Shown: positions 39,839 through 51,811, counted from the stretch's first letter. The stretch: 64,000 bases of DNA from Marinomonas gallaica (GCF_001639745.1 NZ_LTAX01000001.1:1-64000); one strand, 5' to 3'. Numbers and translations: made by a program. The notes: a model not told the origin generated them from the letters alone.

Positions 39839-41629
39839 TTAGGCTTTTTGCGAAGACTTTGGGTGCTGCACAGAATGCTGCACATATTCCTCAAGAATCG
39901 AAGAGGTAAACTGCTCGCGCTCAGATAAAGAGTGAATTTGTTCAGCCTCCCAGTTAATAAGACAAATGAAGACGGAATACTTATTAATGCAGGCATAATC
40001 TAAATCACGCACACTAATTTGGTGATCTTCCATCAACTTTAGCACTTGCACCATGACTTTTTGACTTTCAAAGTGCCCAACACCTTCAATACCTTTAAGC
40101 AAACGCTCTACCCGCTCGACAGGATTTTCAGATGGCTTAGATGGCTTCTCTTGACGGCTCATGACTAAAAACTTGTCCAGCATTTCCTCTGTATACAACT
40201 CTCGCTGATGAACATCTGAAACCTGCGCACTTTCTCGTTCTAGTAAGCGAATGAATAAACTTTTATTACGAATATCTGAAAACTCTAGATCACGTAGGCT
40301 TAACCCACTTTCAGACATGATAGAGATAACAGTCTCGTAAGACGCCTTGGCTTGCTCATCGCCACGCGCTGCTAACGCCAAATGGCGGCGTAGCTCATGC
40401 ATAATTTTAGCGGCCCGATAATCTTCTTTTAACTGCAAGTGTTGAGTGTACTGGTCTTTGCGGTGAGAGAGACGATCTGATAATTCCTGAAAACCTTGTT
40501 GCGCGTCTTGCTCAGCACGCATCGAATCCATGCGCATCTGTGAACGTTTAGATTCCCACACTTCATAAGCCCGCGCCCGAGCCTGAAAAGCACGCTCCAT
40601 CGCCTCTTCAAAACTTTGCTCTATACGTGCACGCTCTGAGCGCTCTCGCTGCTCTTCTTGCTCCACTGTCACTCTTTCGCTACGTTTTTCTTTCAGTGAC
40701 TCTTGCGCTAAAGACAACTGCCCCTCAAGACCGTCAATTTCAACCAGCATATCAGACTCATCAAAATCCATAAGCAAACCATGTACTTTGGCCCAATATG
40801 AATCTTCTTCAAAAGGCACATCTGGATTACTTGAGGAATACTGATTACGCAGTGTTTCTTTGAACTGCTCGCCACTTGGTCTAAACGCACTCGCAGCATT
40901 TATCACATTATCATGAGAGTAAACGCGCTCATCGTTAGACTGACCTGCAGCTTCGTCTGCAACATGCGTTTCATTGTGAACAGTTTGAGAGTCCATTTTT
41001 TCCGTTTCGCTCGCCACATTATCGATAATTTCTTGTTTCTCAGAATCCATCATATTCGATTCAAAGGCTGTGCAATTCATTGAATCAGTTTGGTTAAATG
41101 ACTTATCTTCTTGTGAAACAAAGCCTTCATCACTATCAAAAGACTCATTTTCAAGATCATCTATATCAGCTTGGTCAAAAGGATCTTGAAGTTCGTCTAC
41201 AGGAGCCTCAGAACAACACTCTTGCTGCTGATCATCCTGTGAAGAAGACACCTTGGTCTCCATAAATGACTCAGAAGAATCATTGAAATTAAGACCTTCT
41301 TCAAAATCATCTAATATCGTGCGAGCGTTTGCATAGGTTCTATTAGGGTCGGCAGGCCTTTCACTAAAACGGCGCTGCGCATGGGACTCAGTAACGACAG
41401 GGCGTGATACCTTGGCGTGTCGAGGCACACCATTCCAGCTCACCTTAAATAGCATATTTCGATCGCAAAGTTGGTACATCGGAATGTCACCTTGTACAAG
41501 CCCATTTTGCAAAATAATCGATTCAGCATGACGCAACGCCATCGACGATTCACTTGAGTTTGTAGAGGTTGCTAGGTTAAGTAACTTTATAACTTTACCA
41601 ATGGCTTTTTTTTTGCGTCTTAGACTCAT
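39839..41629 (-). CDS. Uncharacterised protein with three DUF2786-like repeats, acidic linker and coiled coil
   Basis: I do not recognise this 596-residue protein as a named family. It opens with a DUF2786-like helical segment (residues 11-66: KVIKLLNLATS...ALRHAESIILQNGL, then CDRNMLFKVSW). Residues 105-245 are acidic and Ser/Asp/Glu/Gln-rich, probably disordered. Residues about 297-410 form a long charged coiled coil. Two further copies of the N-terminal segment follow at 411-465 (LRRHLALAARGDEQ...GLSLRDLEFSDIRNKSLFI) and 505-560 (RVERLLKGIEG...ISVRDLDYACINKYSVFI). No signal peptide. ATG at 41629 has AGGG 10 nt upstream. Function unknown; the architecture suggests a scaffold. Confidence 0.75.
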   Translation of the reverse strand: MSLRRKKKAIGKVIKLLNLATSTNSSESSMALRHAESIILQNGLVQGDIPMYQLCDRNMLFKVSWNGVPRHAKVSRPVVTESHAQRRFSERPADPNRTYANARTILDDFEEGLNFNDSSESFMETKVSSSQDDQQQECCSEAPVDELQDPFDQADIDDLENESFDSDEGFVSQEDKSFNQTDSMNCTAFESNMMDSEKQEIIDNVASETEKMDSQTVHNETHVADEAAGQSNDERVYSHDNVINAASAFRPSGEQFKETLRNQYSSSNPDVPFEEDSYWAKVHGLLMDFDESDMLVEIDGLEGQLSLAQESLKEKRSERVTVEQEEQRERSERARIEQSFEEAMERAFQARARAYEVWESKRSQMRMDSMRAEQDAQQGFQELSDRLSHRKDQYTQHLQLKEDYRAAKIMHELRRHLALAARGDEQAKASYETVISIMSESGLSLRDLEFSDIRNKSLFIRLLERESAQVSDVHQRELYTEEMLDKFLVMSRQEKPSKPSENPVERVERLLKGIEGVGHFESQKVMVQVLKLMEDHQISVRDLDYACINKYSVFICLINWEAEQIHSLSEREQFTSSILEEYVQHSVQHPKSSQKA

Positions 41630-41731
41630 TCTGATGCCACCCTTTCTATCAACTGTTCCTATTTGCATCCGTGTATTACTTTAGAGAACCAATAACATAT
41701 ACCTAAAGCAAGTTGGCTACTATTTGTACTT

Positions 41732-42145
41732 TTATACAAGCTCATCTGCAAGCAGACCTGTTACTTTTTGCAATATCTCGGCCAACTCTGTCTCAGTATA
41801 GGGTTCACTGGAGATATTCCCCCATACCGGCTCTGGCCAACACTCATCTTGCTCATAACGAGCAACATGATGAAGGTGAAGCTGCCTTACCTTGTTACCA
41901 ATGGCGGCAACATTTAGCTTATCTGGTATAAATATGTCTTGTATCGTTTCCGCCACAAGGCAACTTTCTGCCATCAATTGCAAACGATCACTTTCATCAA
42001 GATGGTGAATCTCTTCTACCTCTTCTCGCATAGGGACAAGAATAAACCAAGGCGCTTTTCGGTTATTAATAAGGCGTAACTGACTCAGCGGAAAATTCCC
42101 AACCCATACCGAATCTTTTTCTAAAACCGCGTCTAATTCAAACAT
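41732..42145 (-). CDS. HIT-family protein
   Basis: A 137-residue protein of the histidine triad superfamily, nucleotide hydrolases or transferases. It shows APWFILVPMREEVEEIHHLDESDRLQL (the typical HIT strand-helix), NVAAIGNKVRQLHLHHVARYEQDECWPEPVWG with the triad region at His90, His92 and His93. The classic pattern is His-x-His-x-His; here the third His is one place early, so activity should not be assumed. It is a standalone gene upstream of the DUF2786-like gene and divergent from the SMP-30 gene. Confidence 0.88.
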   Translation of the reverse strand: MFELDAVLEKDSVWVGNFPLSQLRLINNRKAPWFILVPMREEVEEIHHLDESDRLQLMAESCLVAETIQDIFIPDKLNVAAIGNKVRQLHLHHVARYEQDECWPEPVWGNISSEPYTETELAEILQKVTGLLADELV

Positions 42146-42230
42146 GTATCTGACTTCCTATTTACTTTGTGGCCTTACATAAGCACTATAGCATTCTATT
42201 TTTAATTCTACCCTACGACTTGGAGTTCCC

Positions 42231-43100
42231 ATGATGGATATGCGTTGTGTCTTGGACGCACAAGCCAAACTCGCAGAGTGCCCTCGCTGGGATGAAAAAA
42301 CTCAGACCCTTTACTTTGTTGACATCGATTCCTTCGAATTACACGCCTACAATACCGTTTCTGGTGATCATTCAGTTCGTCAATTCGACGAGGAAATCGG
42401 TTGTTTCTCATTAGCAGAAAACGGCGGCTTTATTGCGGCCTTTCGCTCGGGCGTCTACACTTTTTCTGATTTTAACAGTCCCCTGACACTATACTGGCAG
42501 GCGGATTACGATCAAAAAACAACACGGTTTAATGATGGTCGCTGCGATCCCGCAGGTCGTTTCCTAGCCGGTACAATGTACTCACCGAAAGACGCTTTTC
42601 TAGGTGGGCTGTACCAATTTGAGCAGGGCCAACAATCTCTTCTCGATCAAGCAGCTTGGACATCTAACGGCTTAGCTTTTTCGCCTGACCAAAAAACCAT
42701 GTATTACTCTGATACGCCGAATCATATCGTGTACCAGTTCGACTACGACGTTTCAACAGGCCAAGCGTCTAATAAGCGTACGTTTATTGAATTCCCTAGA
42801 GGAAATGGCCGACCTGATGGCGCTGCAGTTGACCGCGAAGGCAACTACTGGTCAGCGCTGTATCAAGGTCAACGTGTGGTCAAAATTAGCCCAACAGGAG
42901 ACATTCTTGCCGAGTACCCTTTGCCTGCCACATACCCCACCATGGTGGCATTTGGCGGCAAAGACATGAACACTCTGTTTGTTACCACCTGTCGTGCTGC
43001 ACAAACTGACGCCGAGCTTGAGCAATTCCCTCAAGCTGGCGGCATCTTTGCCTTAGATGTTGAAAACAAAGGCCAAATTGAATTCCGCTTTGCGGGTTAA
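42231..43100 (+). CDS. SMP-30/gluconolactonase/LRE family protein
   Basis: A 289-residue six-bladed beta-propeller of the senescence marker protein 30 family, whose members are metal-dependent lactonases (gluconolactonase, arabinolactonase) acting on sugar lactones. Visible features are the metal Glu16 in LAECPRWDEKTQTLYFVDI, the FNDGRCDPAGRFLAGTM strand, SNGLAFSPDQKTMYYSDT and GRPDGAAVDREGNYWSALY, which supply Asn and Asp ligands. GGAG 5 nt before the ATG at 42231 fixes the start. The substrate is unknown: no sugar operon is near, and proS follows by 33 nt. Confidence 0.92.
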   Translation: MMDMRCVLDAQAKLAECPRWDEKTQTLYFVDIDSFELHAYNTVSGDHSVRQFDEEIGCFSLAENGGFIAAFRSGVYTFSDFNSPLTLYWQADYDQKTTRFNDGRCDPAGRFLAGTMYSPKDAFLGGLYQFEQGQQSLLDQAAWTSNGLAFSPDQKTMYYSDTPNHIVYQFDYDVSTGQASNKRTFIEFPRGNGRPDGAAVDREGNYWSALYQGQRVVKISPTGDILAEYPLPATYPTMVAFGGKDMNTLFVTTCRAAQTDAELEQFPQAGGIFALDVENKGQIEFRFAG

Positions 43101-43133
43101 GTTAATAACTTATTTATTGAAAGACGACAAATT

Positions 43134-44861
43134 ATGCGCGCAAGCAACTATCTTTTTTCTACATTACGAGACGCACCATCAGATGCTGTCGTAGCAAGCC
43201 ATCAACTGATGATTCGTGCTGGCATGATTCGCCAAGTATCGAAAGGCCTGTACACATGGCTGCCTACTGGTGTCAAAGTGCTTAAAAAAGTAGAAGCCAT
43301 CGTTCGTGAAGAAATGCAAAAGGCTGGCGCCCTAGAAGTAATCATGCCGGGCGTTCAACCAGCTGAGCTTTGGGAAGAAACAGGCCGTTGGCAGAAATAC
43401 GGTCCAGAACTGCTTCGATTAAAAGACCGCCATGATCGCGACTACTGCCTTGGCCCAACACATGAAGAAGTCATCACAGACATCACACGTAACGAATTAA
43501 GCAGCTACAAGCAACTGCCTCTAAATGTGTTCCAAATTCAAACAAAATTTCGTGACGAGGTTCGTCCGCGCTTCGGTGTGATGCGCTCACGCGAATTCTT
43601 GATGAAAGATGCCTACTCTTTCCATGCGTCAACAGAATCGCTGCAACAAACCTACGACATCATGCACGATGCCTACTGCAAAGTGTTTAACCGTATCGGT
43701 TTAGACTACCGTCCAGTACTAGCGGACACAGGCTCTATTGGTGGCGCGTACTCACATGAATTCCATGTATTGGCCGATTCAGGCGAAGATGATATTGCTT
43801 TCAGCGACTCATCAGATTTTGCTGCCAACGTTGAGCTTGCTGAAGCTGTTTGCCTAAAAGAAGCCGCGGATGCACCAACAGAAGAATTGAAAGAAATTTA
43901 CACACCTAACTGCAAAACCATTGCAGCCGTAGCAAAACTGTTAGACCTTCCTGTTGAGAAAACCATCAAAACCATGTTGATCAAAGGCCTCGATGAGGCT
44001 GGGGAGCCAAGCATTATTGCTTTGGTACTTCGTGGTGACCACTCAATCAATGAAATTAAAGTTGAAAAAATTCAAGGTGCGGTCACACCGTTTGAATTTG
44101 CCTCTGAATCTGACATCGTTGCCAAAATTGGTTGCCAGCCGGGTTCGATTGGCCCACAAGGCCTTAAAGCGGCAGGCATTCGTGTCGTCGTTGATCGCTC
44201 AGCAGCGGTTCTTTCTGATTTCTGTGCCGGTGCCAACAAAGATGACTATCACGTCGTTGGTCTTAACTGGGCACGTGACTGTGACGAGTTTGACGTTGCA
44301 GACATTCGTAATGTGGTTGAAGGCGACCCATCTCCAGATGGCCACGGCACAATTGTTATTAAACGCGGCATCGAAGTCGGCCATATATTCCAATTAGGTC
44401 AGACTTATTCAGAATCAATGAAAGCAACCGTGCTAGATGAAAACGGCAAAGCACAAGTCATGCACATGGGCTGTTACGGCATAGGCGTCTCTCGTGTAGT
44501 AGCGGCAGCGATTGAGCAGAACTTTGACGACAAAGGCATAAAGTGGCCACAATCGATAGCCCCTTACACGGTCGCTATCATTGGCATGAACTACGAAAAA
44601 TCTGAAGCAGTTCGCGAAGAATGTGAAGCGCTTTACTCTGAGCTTCAAGCCAAAGGCATTGATGTGTTTCTTGATGATCGCAAAGAACGCCCTGGTGTTA
44701 AATTTTCTGACTGTGAACTGATCGGCATTCCTCATCGCATTGTTGTTGGCGATCGCGGCCTAAAAGAAGGCACACTTGAATACAAGAGTCGCGCTACTGG
44801 TGAAGGTGAAGACATTGCCAAAGCAAACGCAATCGAGTTCTTAATGACGAAACTAGCGTAA
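43134..44861 (+). CDS. proS: Proline--tRNA ligase (bacterial type)
   Basis: A class II synthetase that charges tRNA-Pro and clears Ala-tRNA-Pro. The 575-residue protein has motif 1/2 blocks ([49 protein letters not shown]), the inserted editing domain (about 224-407), motif 3 [17 protein letters not shown], and an anticodon-binding domain (about 470-575). Length matches E. coli ProS (572). It follows the SMP-30 gene closely and is ended by a strong terminator. Confidence 0.98.
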   Translation: MRASNYLFSTLRDAPSDAVVASHQLMIRAGMIRQVSKGLYTWLPTGVKVLKKVEAIVREEMQKAGALEVIMPGVQPAELWEETGRWQKYGPELLRLKDRHDRDYCLGPTHEEVITDITRNELSSYKQLPLNVFQIQTKFRDEVRPRFGVMRSREFLMKDAYSFHASTESLQQTYDIMHDAYCKVFNRIGLDYRPVLADTGSIGGAYSHEFHVLADSGEDDIAFSDSSDFAANVELAEAVCLKEAADAPTEELKEIYTPNCKTIAAVAKLLDLPVEKTIKTMLIKGLDEAGEPSIIALVLRGDHSINEIKVEKIQGAVTPFEFASESDIVAKIGCQPGSIGPQGLKAAGIRVVVDRSAAVLSDFCAGANKDDYHVVGLNWARDCDEFDVADIRNVVEGDPSPDGHGTIVIKRGIEVGHIFQLGQTYSESMKATVLDENGKAQVMHMGCYGIGVSRVVAAAIEQNFDDKGIKWPQSIAPYTVAIIGMNYEKSEAVREECEALYSELQAKGIDVFLDDRKERPGVKFSDCELIGIPHRIVVGDRGLKEGTLEYKSRATGEGEDIAKANAIEFLMTKLA

Positions 44862-44868
44862 CAAAATC

Positions 44869-44903
44869 AAAAGCAGGATGAGGAATCCTCATTCTGCTTT
44901 TTA
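44869..44903 (+). terminator. Terminator after proS
   Basis: AAAAGCAGGATGAGG pairs with CCTCATTCTGCTTTTT (one G-T pair) around a 3-nt loop, starting 8 nt past the proS stop, with a T run on the plus strand. Confidence 0.9.
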
Positions 44904-44976
44904 CGCTCTGCGTGTCTTCGCTTACATCGTTGCACGCCATACTGACCACTTACTCAACTACTTATTGAGGCCACGT

Positions 44977-45324
44977 ATGACCACCATTTACCATAATCCA
45001 CGCTGCTCAAAGTCACGCGAAACACTTGCTCTATTAGAGCAAAAAGGCATTACTCCCGACGTCATTCTATACCTCCAAACACCCCCTTCCGCAGATACTA
45101 TTACTGCACTCTTAAGCCATCTTCAGATGAACTCTGCACGTGACCTAATGCGCACAAAAGAAGATATCTACAAAGAGCTCAACCTCAAAGAAGAACATAA
45201 TGAAGAGGCGCTGATTGCTGCAATGGTCAATAATCCAAAGCTAATTGAACGCCCTATTGTTGTTCACAATGAGCAAGCTAAAATAGGCCGCCCACCAGAA
45301 TCGGTACTAGAGCTATTCGCATGA
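44977..45324 (+). CDS. arsC: ArsC-family arsenate reductase (glutaredoxin type)
   Basis: A 115-residue thioredoxin-fold protein. The catalytic Cys10 is in YHNPRCSKSRETL and the conserved LIERPIVV-x-GRPPE loop provides the Arg ligands. In characterised members it reduces arsenate with glutathione/glutaredoxin. No arsenic transport genes are near, and this arsC-wrbA-DUF2069 trio is widespread in gammaproteobacteria, so a general redox role is as likely. The ATG at 44977 has GAGG 6 nt upstream; the frame is open further upstream through the proS terminator, which cannot be coding. Confidence 0.9.
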   Translation: MTTIYHNPRCSKSRETLALLEQKGITPDVILYLQTPPSADTITALLSHLQMNSARDLMRTKEDIYKELNLKEEHNEEALIAAMVNNPKLIERPIVVHNEQAKIGRPPESVLELFA

Positions 45325-45920
45325 GCACAGCCAATATTCTTGTTGTTTATTTCTCGCGTCATGGTTCCGTTGCCGCCATGGCTAAGCATATTGCACGTGG
45401 CGCACAACGTGTGCCGGGGGTCGATGTTAACGTTCGCCAGCTAGCTGAAGCATCGTTTAATCATGAGCAAACCAGCGCAAACCTGCCGGATGACGGCTAC
45501 CCATATTGTGAATTAGATGACATTGCCAACTGTGATGGCTTAGCGATTGGCTCTCCATCCTACTTTGGCAGCATGGCAGCCCCTGTGAAACTAATGCTCG
45601 ATCAGACCAGCCCCATTTGGATGAGTGGCCAGCTCGCGGATAAGCCCGCATGTGGCTTCGCCAGTGCTAGCACCATGCATGGCGGCCACGAAATGACAAT
45701 CCAGTCGATGATGATCCCTTTACTCCATCACGGCATGATTTGGGCAGGCCTGCCCTACAAGAACAAAGCATTAATTGCCACTGCAACAGGCGGCACACCC
45801 TATGGTGTCACTCACTTTGCCCCGCATACTCAGTACACTGGCATGAGTGATGACGAAATCGCATTGTGCGAAGCTCAAGGGCAACGCCTAGCCGAATTAG
45901 CGATTCGGCTGAAGAAATAG
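45321..45920 (+). CDS. wrbA: NAD(P)H:quinone oxidoreductase, WrbA type
   Basis: A flavodoxin-like FMN protein of 199 residues that reduces quinones by two electrons and so limits oxidative stress. The phosphate loop is near the start (VVYFSRHGSVAAMAKHIARG, residues 8-27), followed by GLAIGSPSYFGSMAAPVKLMLD and the FMN-contacting ASASTMHGGHEMT and ATATGGTPYGVTHF. The ATG overlaps the arsC stop by 4 nt, so the two are translationally coupled. Confidence 0.95.
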   Translation: MSTANILVVYFSRHGSVAAMAKHIARGAQRVPGVDVNVRQLAEASFNHEQTSANLPDDGYPYCELDDIANCDGLAIGSPSYFGSMAAPVKLMLDQTSPIWMSGQLADKPACGFASASTMHGGHEMTIQSMMIPLLHHGMIWAGLPYKNKALIATATGGTPYGVTHFAPHTQYTGMSDDEIALCEAQGQRLAELAIRLKK

Positions 45921-46000
45921 TCAATCACGCGACTTACATCAATGATGAGTGAACTATTAGCGATTATTATAGTTCACTTATTACATTGAACGAGCTCACC

Positions 46001-46405
46001 ATGGCCAAGCGTTTCTCAATTACCCAGCAAGAAAAAAAACACTACAAAACACTCTGCAAACATTATCAACCCGTTTTGATTCTTAACCATCTAGGCTTAA
46101 TTGCGGTTATCTCATGGTGGCATTTAGTACTTTCTGAGATCCCCTTACAACACCCTTTAATATTACTGAGTGCCGTGTTATTACCATTGCTGTTGTCGTT
46201 GTGGGGGAGCATTAATGGTAGTTATAAAGGTGCGATTGGCGTGTGTTTTATTAGCTTATTCTATTTCACATCAGGCGTGACACATTGGTTTCACCCAACA
46301 TTATGGCCCATCGGAATGAGCGAGGCCTTATTAGGTGGAGGACTATTTTGCTTGGGGCTTTTGTACGCACGATGGAAAGGACTAAGTGAGTTACCCACCA
46401 CCTAG
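46001..46405 (+). CDS. DUF2069 membrane protein
   Basis: A 134-residue inner-membrane protein with four hydrophobic helices (about 29-45, 52-70, 77-95 and 103-122). Its family is named only by domain (DUF2069). It lies about 80 nt downstream of wrbA in the recurring arsC-wrbA-DUF2069 cluster, which suggests a shared but unknown role. The ATG at 46001 is preferred; a TTG five codons upstream has no ribosome binding site. It converges on yegD with only 10 nt between the stops and no visible terminator. Confidence 0.88.
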   Translation: MAKRFSITQQEKKHYKTLCKHYQPVLILNHLGLIAVISWWHLVLSEIPLQHPLILLSAVLLPLLLSLWGSINGSYKGAIGVCFISLFYFTSGVTHWFHPTLWPIGMSEALLGGGLFCLGLLYARWKGLSELPTT

Positions 46406-46415
46406 TCCTAGTTGG

Positions 46416-47777
46416 TTAGCGATAGATTCGATCAGCCCAAACCGTAAGACCACTGGCAACACTGCCGAAGTGGTCGCCATCTAACAACGGAATATCACCA
46501 ATTTCTTCGCGGATCGCCGCTTGAATCACGGGCGATTTTGCCGAACCTCCCGTCATATAAATCACATCTGGTCGCTCTCCTGCTTGAGCAATCGCATCTT
46601 TCATTAAAGCAATCATTTTTTCGACAGGATGCACTATCGCCTCGGCCAACTGCTCTCTTTGCAGATTCAAGATTAAATCCGATTCGATATAACTTAGGTC
46701 AATTTGCATTTGGATGGCTTCTGATAAGCGAATCTTTGCTTCTTCTGCATCCTTCACGATGTGAAAATTATGCTTATGCTCACGCATGAATTTGAAGCGA
46801 TCCAGTAGCACAGGCTTAGCCATATCTAAACGCAACTGTTCTATTTGCTGCTTTGTTTCTAAACTGTTAAAGGTTGCTTGAGCCGTCACATCATTGGTCG
46901 TTACAGCGTTCCAGTATATTTGTGTCGGCATTGGCAAACCGGTCTTAAGATCCGCCCCCATACCAAATAACGGCATAATCTGACGCCCTGCCAACTGAAT
47001 ATCAAGATCATTACCACCTACGCGCTCACCGGTATACGCTAGAAAGTCGCCTGCGCGATCTAACTTATCACGATAGTCAGGCCCCATACGCACCATCGCA
47101 CAGTCACTGGTACCACCACCAATATCGACAACTAAAACGGTTTGATCTTGCTCAAGGTGACGCTCAAAGTCCAACCCAGCCGCAATCGGCTCATATTGAA
47201 ATTCCACACTTTCAAAACCCGCTCGTTGAGCCGCGACCGTTAGAATCTCTAGCGCCTGCTGATTACTCTCTTCCGCATTAAGACCTTGGAAGTTCACCGG
47301 ACGACCGATAACAGTGTGCTTAAGCGCTTGCTGTAAACTCTGCTCGGCGCGCTTTTTGACATTCATCATCATAACGGTAACCACATCCTCAAAAAATTGA
47401 ATGTGTTCAGCACGCAGACCAGAGCCCCCTAAGAAAGATTTCGGCGACTTAACAAAATAGCCTTCATCTGGAAATTGATAGTATTCAGCGAATGCTTCAC
47501 GACCATAAAACAAGACTTGATCGTCAGCTTCGTAATCTTCTTCAATCCGAAAACGGCGAGCACGAGATAGAATTCCCTTGCGACTTTCAATAAAAGCCGT
47601 ACGCCATGTGTCGCTCAAGCCTTTCGCTACGGCCTCAGTAATAAAGTCTCGACTTAATGCATACACAGTCGAAGGTAAATACAGATTACTGCCTTCTAGT
47701 GCCGCCAGCTTTGGCCCATTGCTATCAAGAATACCCAACGCACAATTAGACGTACCGTAGTCAAATCCGCAATACAC
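46416..47777 (-). CDS. yegD: YegD-type Hsp70 family protein
   Basis: A 453-residue actin/Hsp70-fold ATPase that lacks the DnaK substrate-binding domain. Phosphate 1 is at the start (GFDYGTSNCALGI), KSPKSFLGGSGL and VIGRPVNFQG are family-specific, phosphate 2 is VLVVDIGGGTSDCAMV and the adenosine motif is YMTGGSAKSPVIQAA. I take GTG at 47777 as the start because it aligns with E. coli YegD (which begins MFIGFDYGT) and has GAGG 8 nt upstream. Its clients are unknown; E. coli yegD is likewise poorly characterised. Confidence 0.92.
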   Translation of the reverse strand: MYCGFDYGTSNCALGILDSNGPKLAALEGSNLYLPSTVYALSRDFITEAVAKGLSDTWRTAFIESRKGILSRARRFRIEEDYEADDQVLFYGREAFAEYYQFPDEGYFVKSPKSFLGGSGLRAEHIQFFEDVVTVMMMNVKKRAEQSLQQALKHTVIGRPVNFQGLNAEESNQQALEILTVAAQRAGFESVEFQYEPIAAGLDFERHLEQDQTVLVVDIGGGTSDCAMVRMGPDYRDKLDRAGDFLAYTGERVGGNDLDIQLAGRQIMPLFGMGADLKTGLPMPTQIYWNAVTTNDVTAQATFNSLETKQQIEQLRLDMAKPVLLDRFKFMREHKHNFHIVKDAEEAKIRLSEAIQMQIDLSYIESDLILNLQREQLAEAIVHPVEKMIALMKDAIAQAGERPDVIYMTGGSAKSPVIQAAIREEIGDIPLLDGDHFGSVASGLTVWADRIYR

Positions 47778-47894
47778 TCCAACAACCTCACTCAAGCAAA
47801 TAAATTTGGGCCGCGGACTTTATCACAATATGAGCAGAATCATAAGACACTTTTCTTGCTTGAATTAGGCCTGTAACCCCTTAATTAATAGGTT

Positions 47895-47900
47895 TATAAT
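47895..47900 (+). promoter_or_regulatory. Possible -10 element for the diguanylate cyclase gene
   Basis: A perfect TATAAT lies 63 nt before the TTG start. The -35 position 17 nt upstream (TGTAAC) is weak, so the call is tentative. Confidence 0.35.
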
Positions 47901-47962
47901 CATTCTCAGTCACAGTTAACGTATATCAAAATAAAAGCAGCATCACCTAGAGGATATTAGGC

Positions 47963-48958
47963 TTGAGCATTTCCAACAACATCCTTCATCACATTGAAAA
48001 CTTCACTGCACAACGCGATAAGGAACTGCTTGCTTTTAGTCTACTAAAAAGTATTCGCGATATTTTAAACCCAATTCGGATTTCCATTTTGACTTTAAAT
48101 GGCCACGATGAGCCAACCATGGAAATTTCACTCAGCAATGGGGAATCTTGCGAATATCGATACCAAGACATCAAGGTATCAGACAGTACACGTGCATCCC
48201 TGGATTATATTAATACGTGGCACTTAGATGAACTCATGAAGGCTCATGACGATCAATACACGTCGTTTCACGTATTACAACAAAGCCGCCAACTAAACCA
48301 ATATCTTATTATCACGCTGGATAACAAACCTAGCCGGTCTGAAAGCTACATTATTAAGGGCATGCTCAGTATTTACAGTAACTTCAGTTCATTATTAGCC
48401 GATGCCCAAACTGACGAGTTGACGGGCTTAATGAACCGAAAAACATTCGAAGAATCCATTATAAAACTGTATCAGGGCAGTGCGTTTTCCGAACTTACTG
48501 ATAGCCACACCAACTGGATTGCCATTATCGATCTAGATCACTTCAAGGCCATCAACGATAAGGCTGGGCATTTGTATGGTGATGAAGTCTTGATCCATGT
48601 GTCTAGAGTTTTACGCCAAATATTCCGTCAAGATGACATGCTATTTCGTTTTGGCGGAGAAGAGTTCGTTGTACTGATGCGCAACCTAACCAGACAGCAA
48701 TGTGCGGATTTAGTCGATCAATTTAGAACAAGCGTCCAAGAAATTGTGATGCATGACCTAGAACCCATTACAATCAGTGCTGGCATCTGTGAATTTCTTA
48801 ATGATACCTTCCATATCACTTTAATGGACCATGCTGATCAAGCACTCTATTACAGCAAGCAAAATGGTCGGAATCGAATAACCTTCTACGATGAAATTGT
48901 TGAGGCAGGCCTAGCGAAACAAAACAACGTTACTCACGGCGACATCGATTTTTTCTAA
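47963..48958 (+). CDS. Diguanylate cyclase (GGDEF domain)
   Basis: Makes the second messenger cyclic di-GMP from two GTP. The C-terminal GGDEF domain (about 150-315) has TDELTGLMNRKTFE, IDLDHFKAINDKAGHLYGDEVL, and the active-site loop GGEEF at 231-235. An RxxD product-inhibition site (Arg222-Asp225) lies five residues before it. Residues 1-145 are an alpha-beta sensor region without membrane helices that I cannot assign. The start is TTG, with AGAGGA 8 nt upstream. It is a single-gene unit ended by a strong terminator. Confidence 0.93.
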   Translation: MSISNNILHHIENFTAQRDKELLAFSLLKSIRDILNPIRISILTLNGHDEPTMEISLSNGESCEYRYQDIKVSDSTRASLDYINTWHLDELMKAHDDQYTSFHVLQQSRQLNQYLIITLDNKPSRSESYIIKGMLSIYSNFSSLLADAQTDELTGLMNRKTFEESIIKLYQGSAFSELTDSHTNWIAIIDLDHFKAINDKAGHLYGDEVLIHVSRVLRQIFRQDDMLFRFGGEEFVVLMRNLTRQQCADLVDQFRTSVQEIVMHDLEPITISAGICEFLNDTFHITLMDHADQALYYSKQNGRNRITFYDEIVEAGLAKQNNVTHGDIDFF

Positions 48959-49007
48959 ATCCGTACTTAAAAAAAGCGCTTAACCTTTTACCCTAGATCA
49001 CAAATAC

Positions 49008-49044
49008 AAAAAAGCCGAGGCAGTATGACTGCCTCGGCTTTTTT
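49008..49044. terminator. Bidirectional terminator
   Basis: AAAAAAGCCGAGGCAG-TATGA-CTGCCTCGGCTTTTTT is a strong stem with A and T runs on its two sides. It separates the diguanylate cyclase gene (plus) from purA (minus). Confidence 0.95.
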
Positions 49045-49063
49045 AATCTTTAATAGGCGAGCA

Positions 49064-51576
<2,513 letters not shown>

Positions 51577-51590
51577 TAAACTGTATCCTC

Positions 51591-51788
51591 TTAGCTTCGG
51601 GTCAGTAATAGGAGCGTTAATCCAAGAAACATACTCACCGCCCCAAGCACCCGCAAGTTTTTATCTGAACTTGCGATCGCTCTTACCATTATTTCACGCC
51701 ACAAATTTGGCTTCAAAAATGGTAAAACCCCTTCGGCAATCAGTAACAAGCTGAAACCAACTAGAAGCGAATGCAACAATTCCTGCAT
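51591..51788 (-). CDS. DUF2065 family small membrane protein
   Basis: A 65-residue protein with two hydrophobic helices (about 5-24 and 45-63) around a short basic loop (KPNLWREIMVRAI). It is like E. coli YjeT, which lies between hflC and purA, the same place as here (hflC-DUF2065-hisZ-purA). The function is unknown. It starts after a terminator hairpin, so it may be the first gene of its own unit with hisZ and purA. Confidence 0.88.
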   Translation of the reverse strand: MQELLHSLLVGFSLLLIAEGVLPFLKPNLWREIMVRAIASSDKNLRVLGAVSMFLGLTLLLLTRS

Positions 51789-51811
51789 AGACTCTCTATA
51801 TTTTGACCATT

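Noticed and set aside
43993-44397. A 134-codon plus-strand frame inside proS
   Set aside because: Alternative frame of proS; the translation is low-complexity Leu/Lys/Thr and the proS frame is intact.
46001-46430. A terminator between the convergent DUF2069 and yegD genes
   Set aside because: Only 10 nt separate the stops and no GC-rich stem with a T run is visible.
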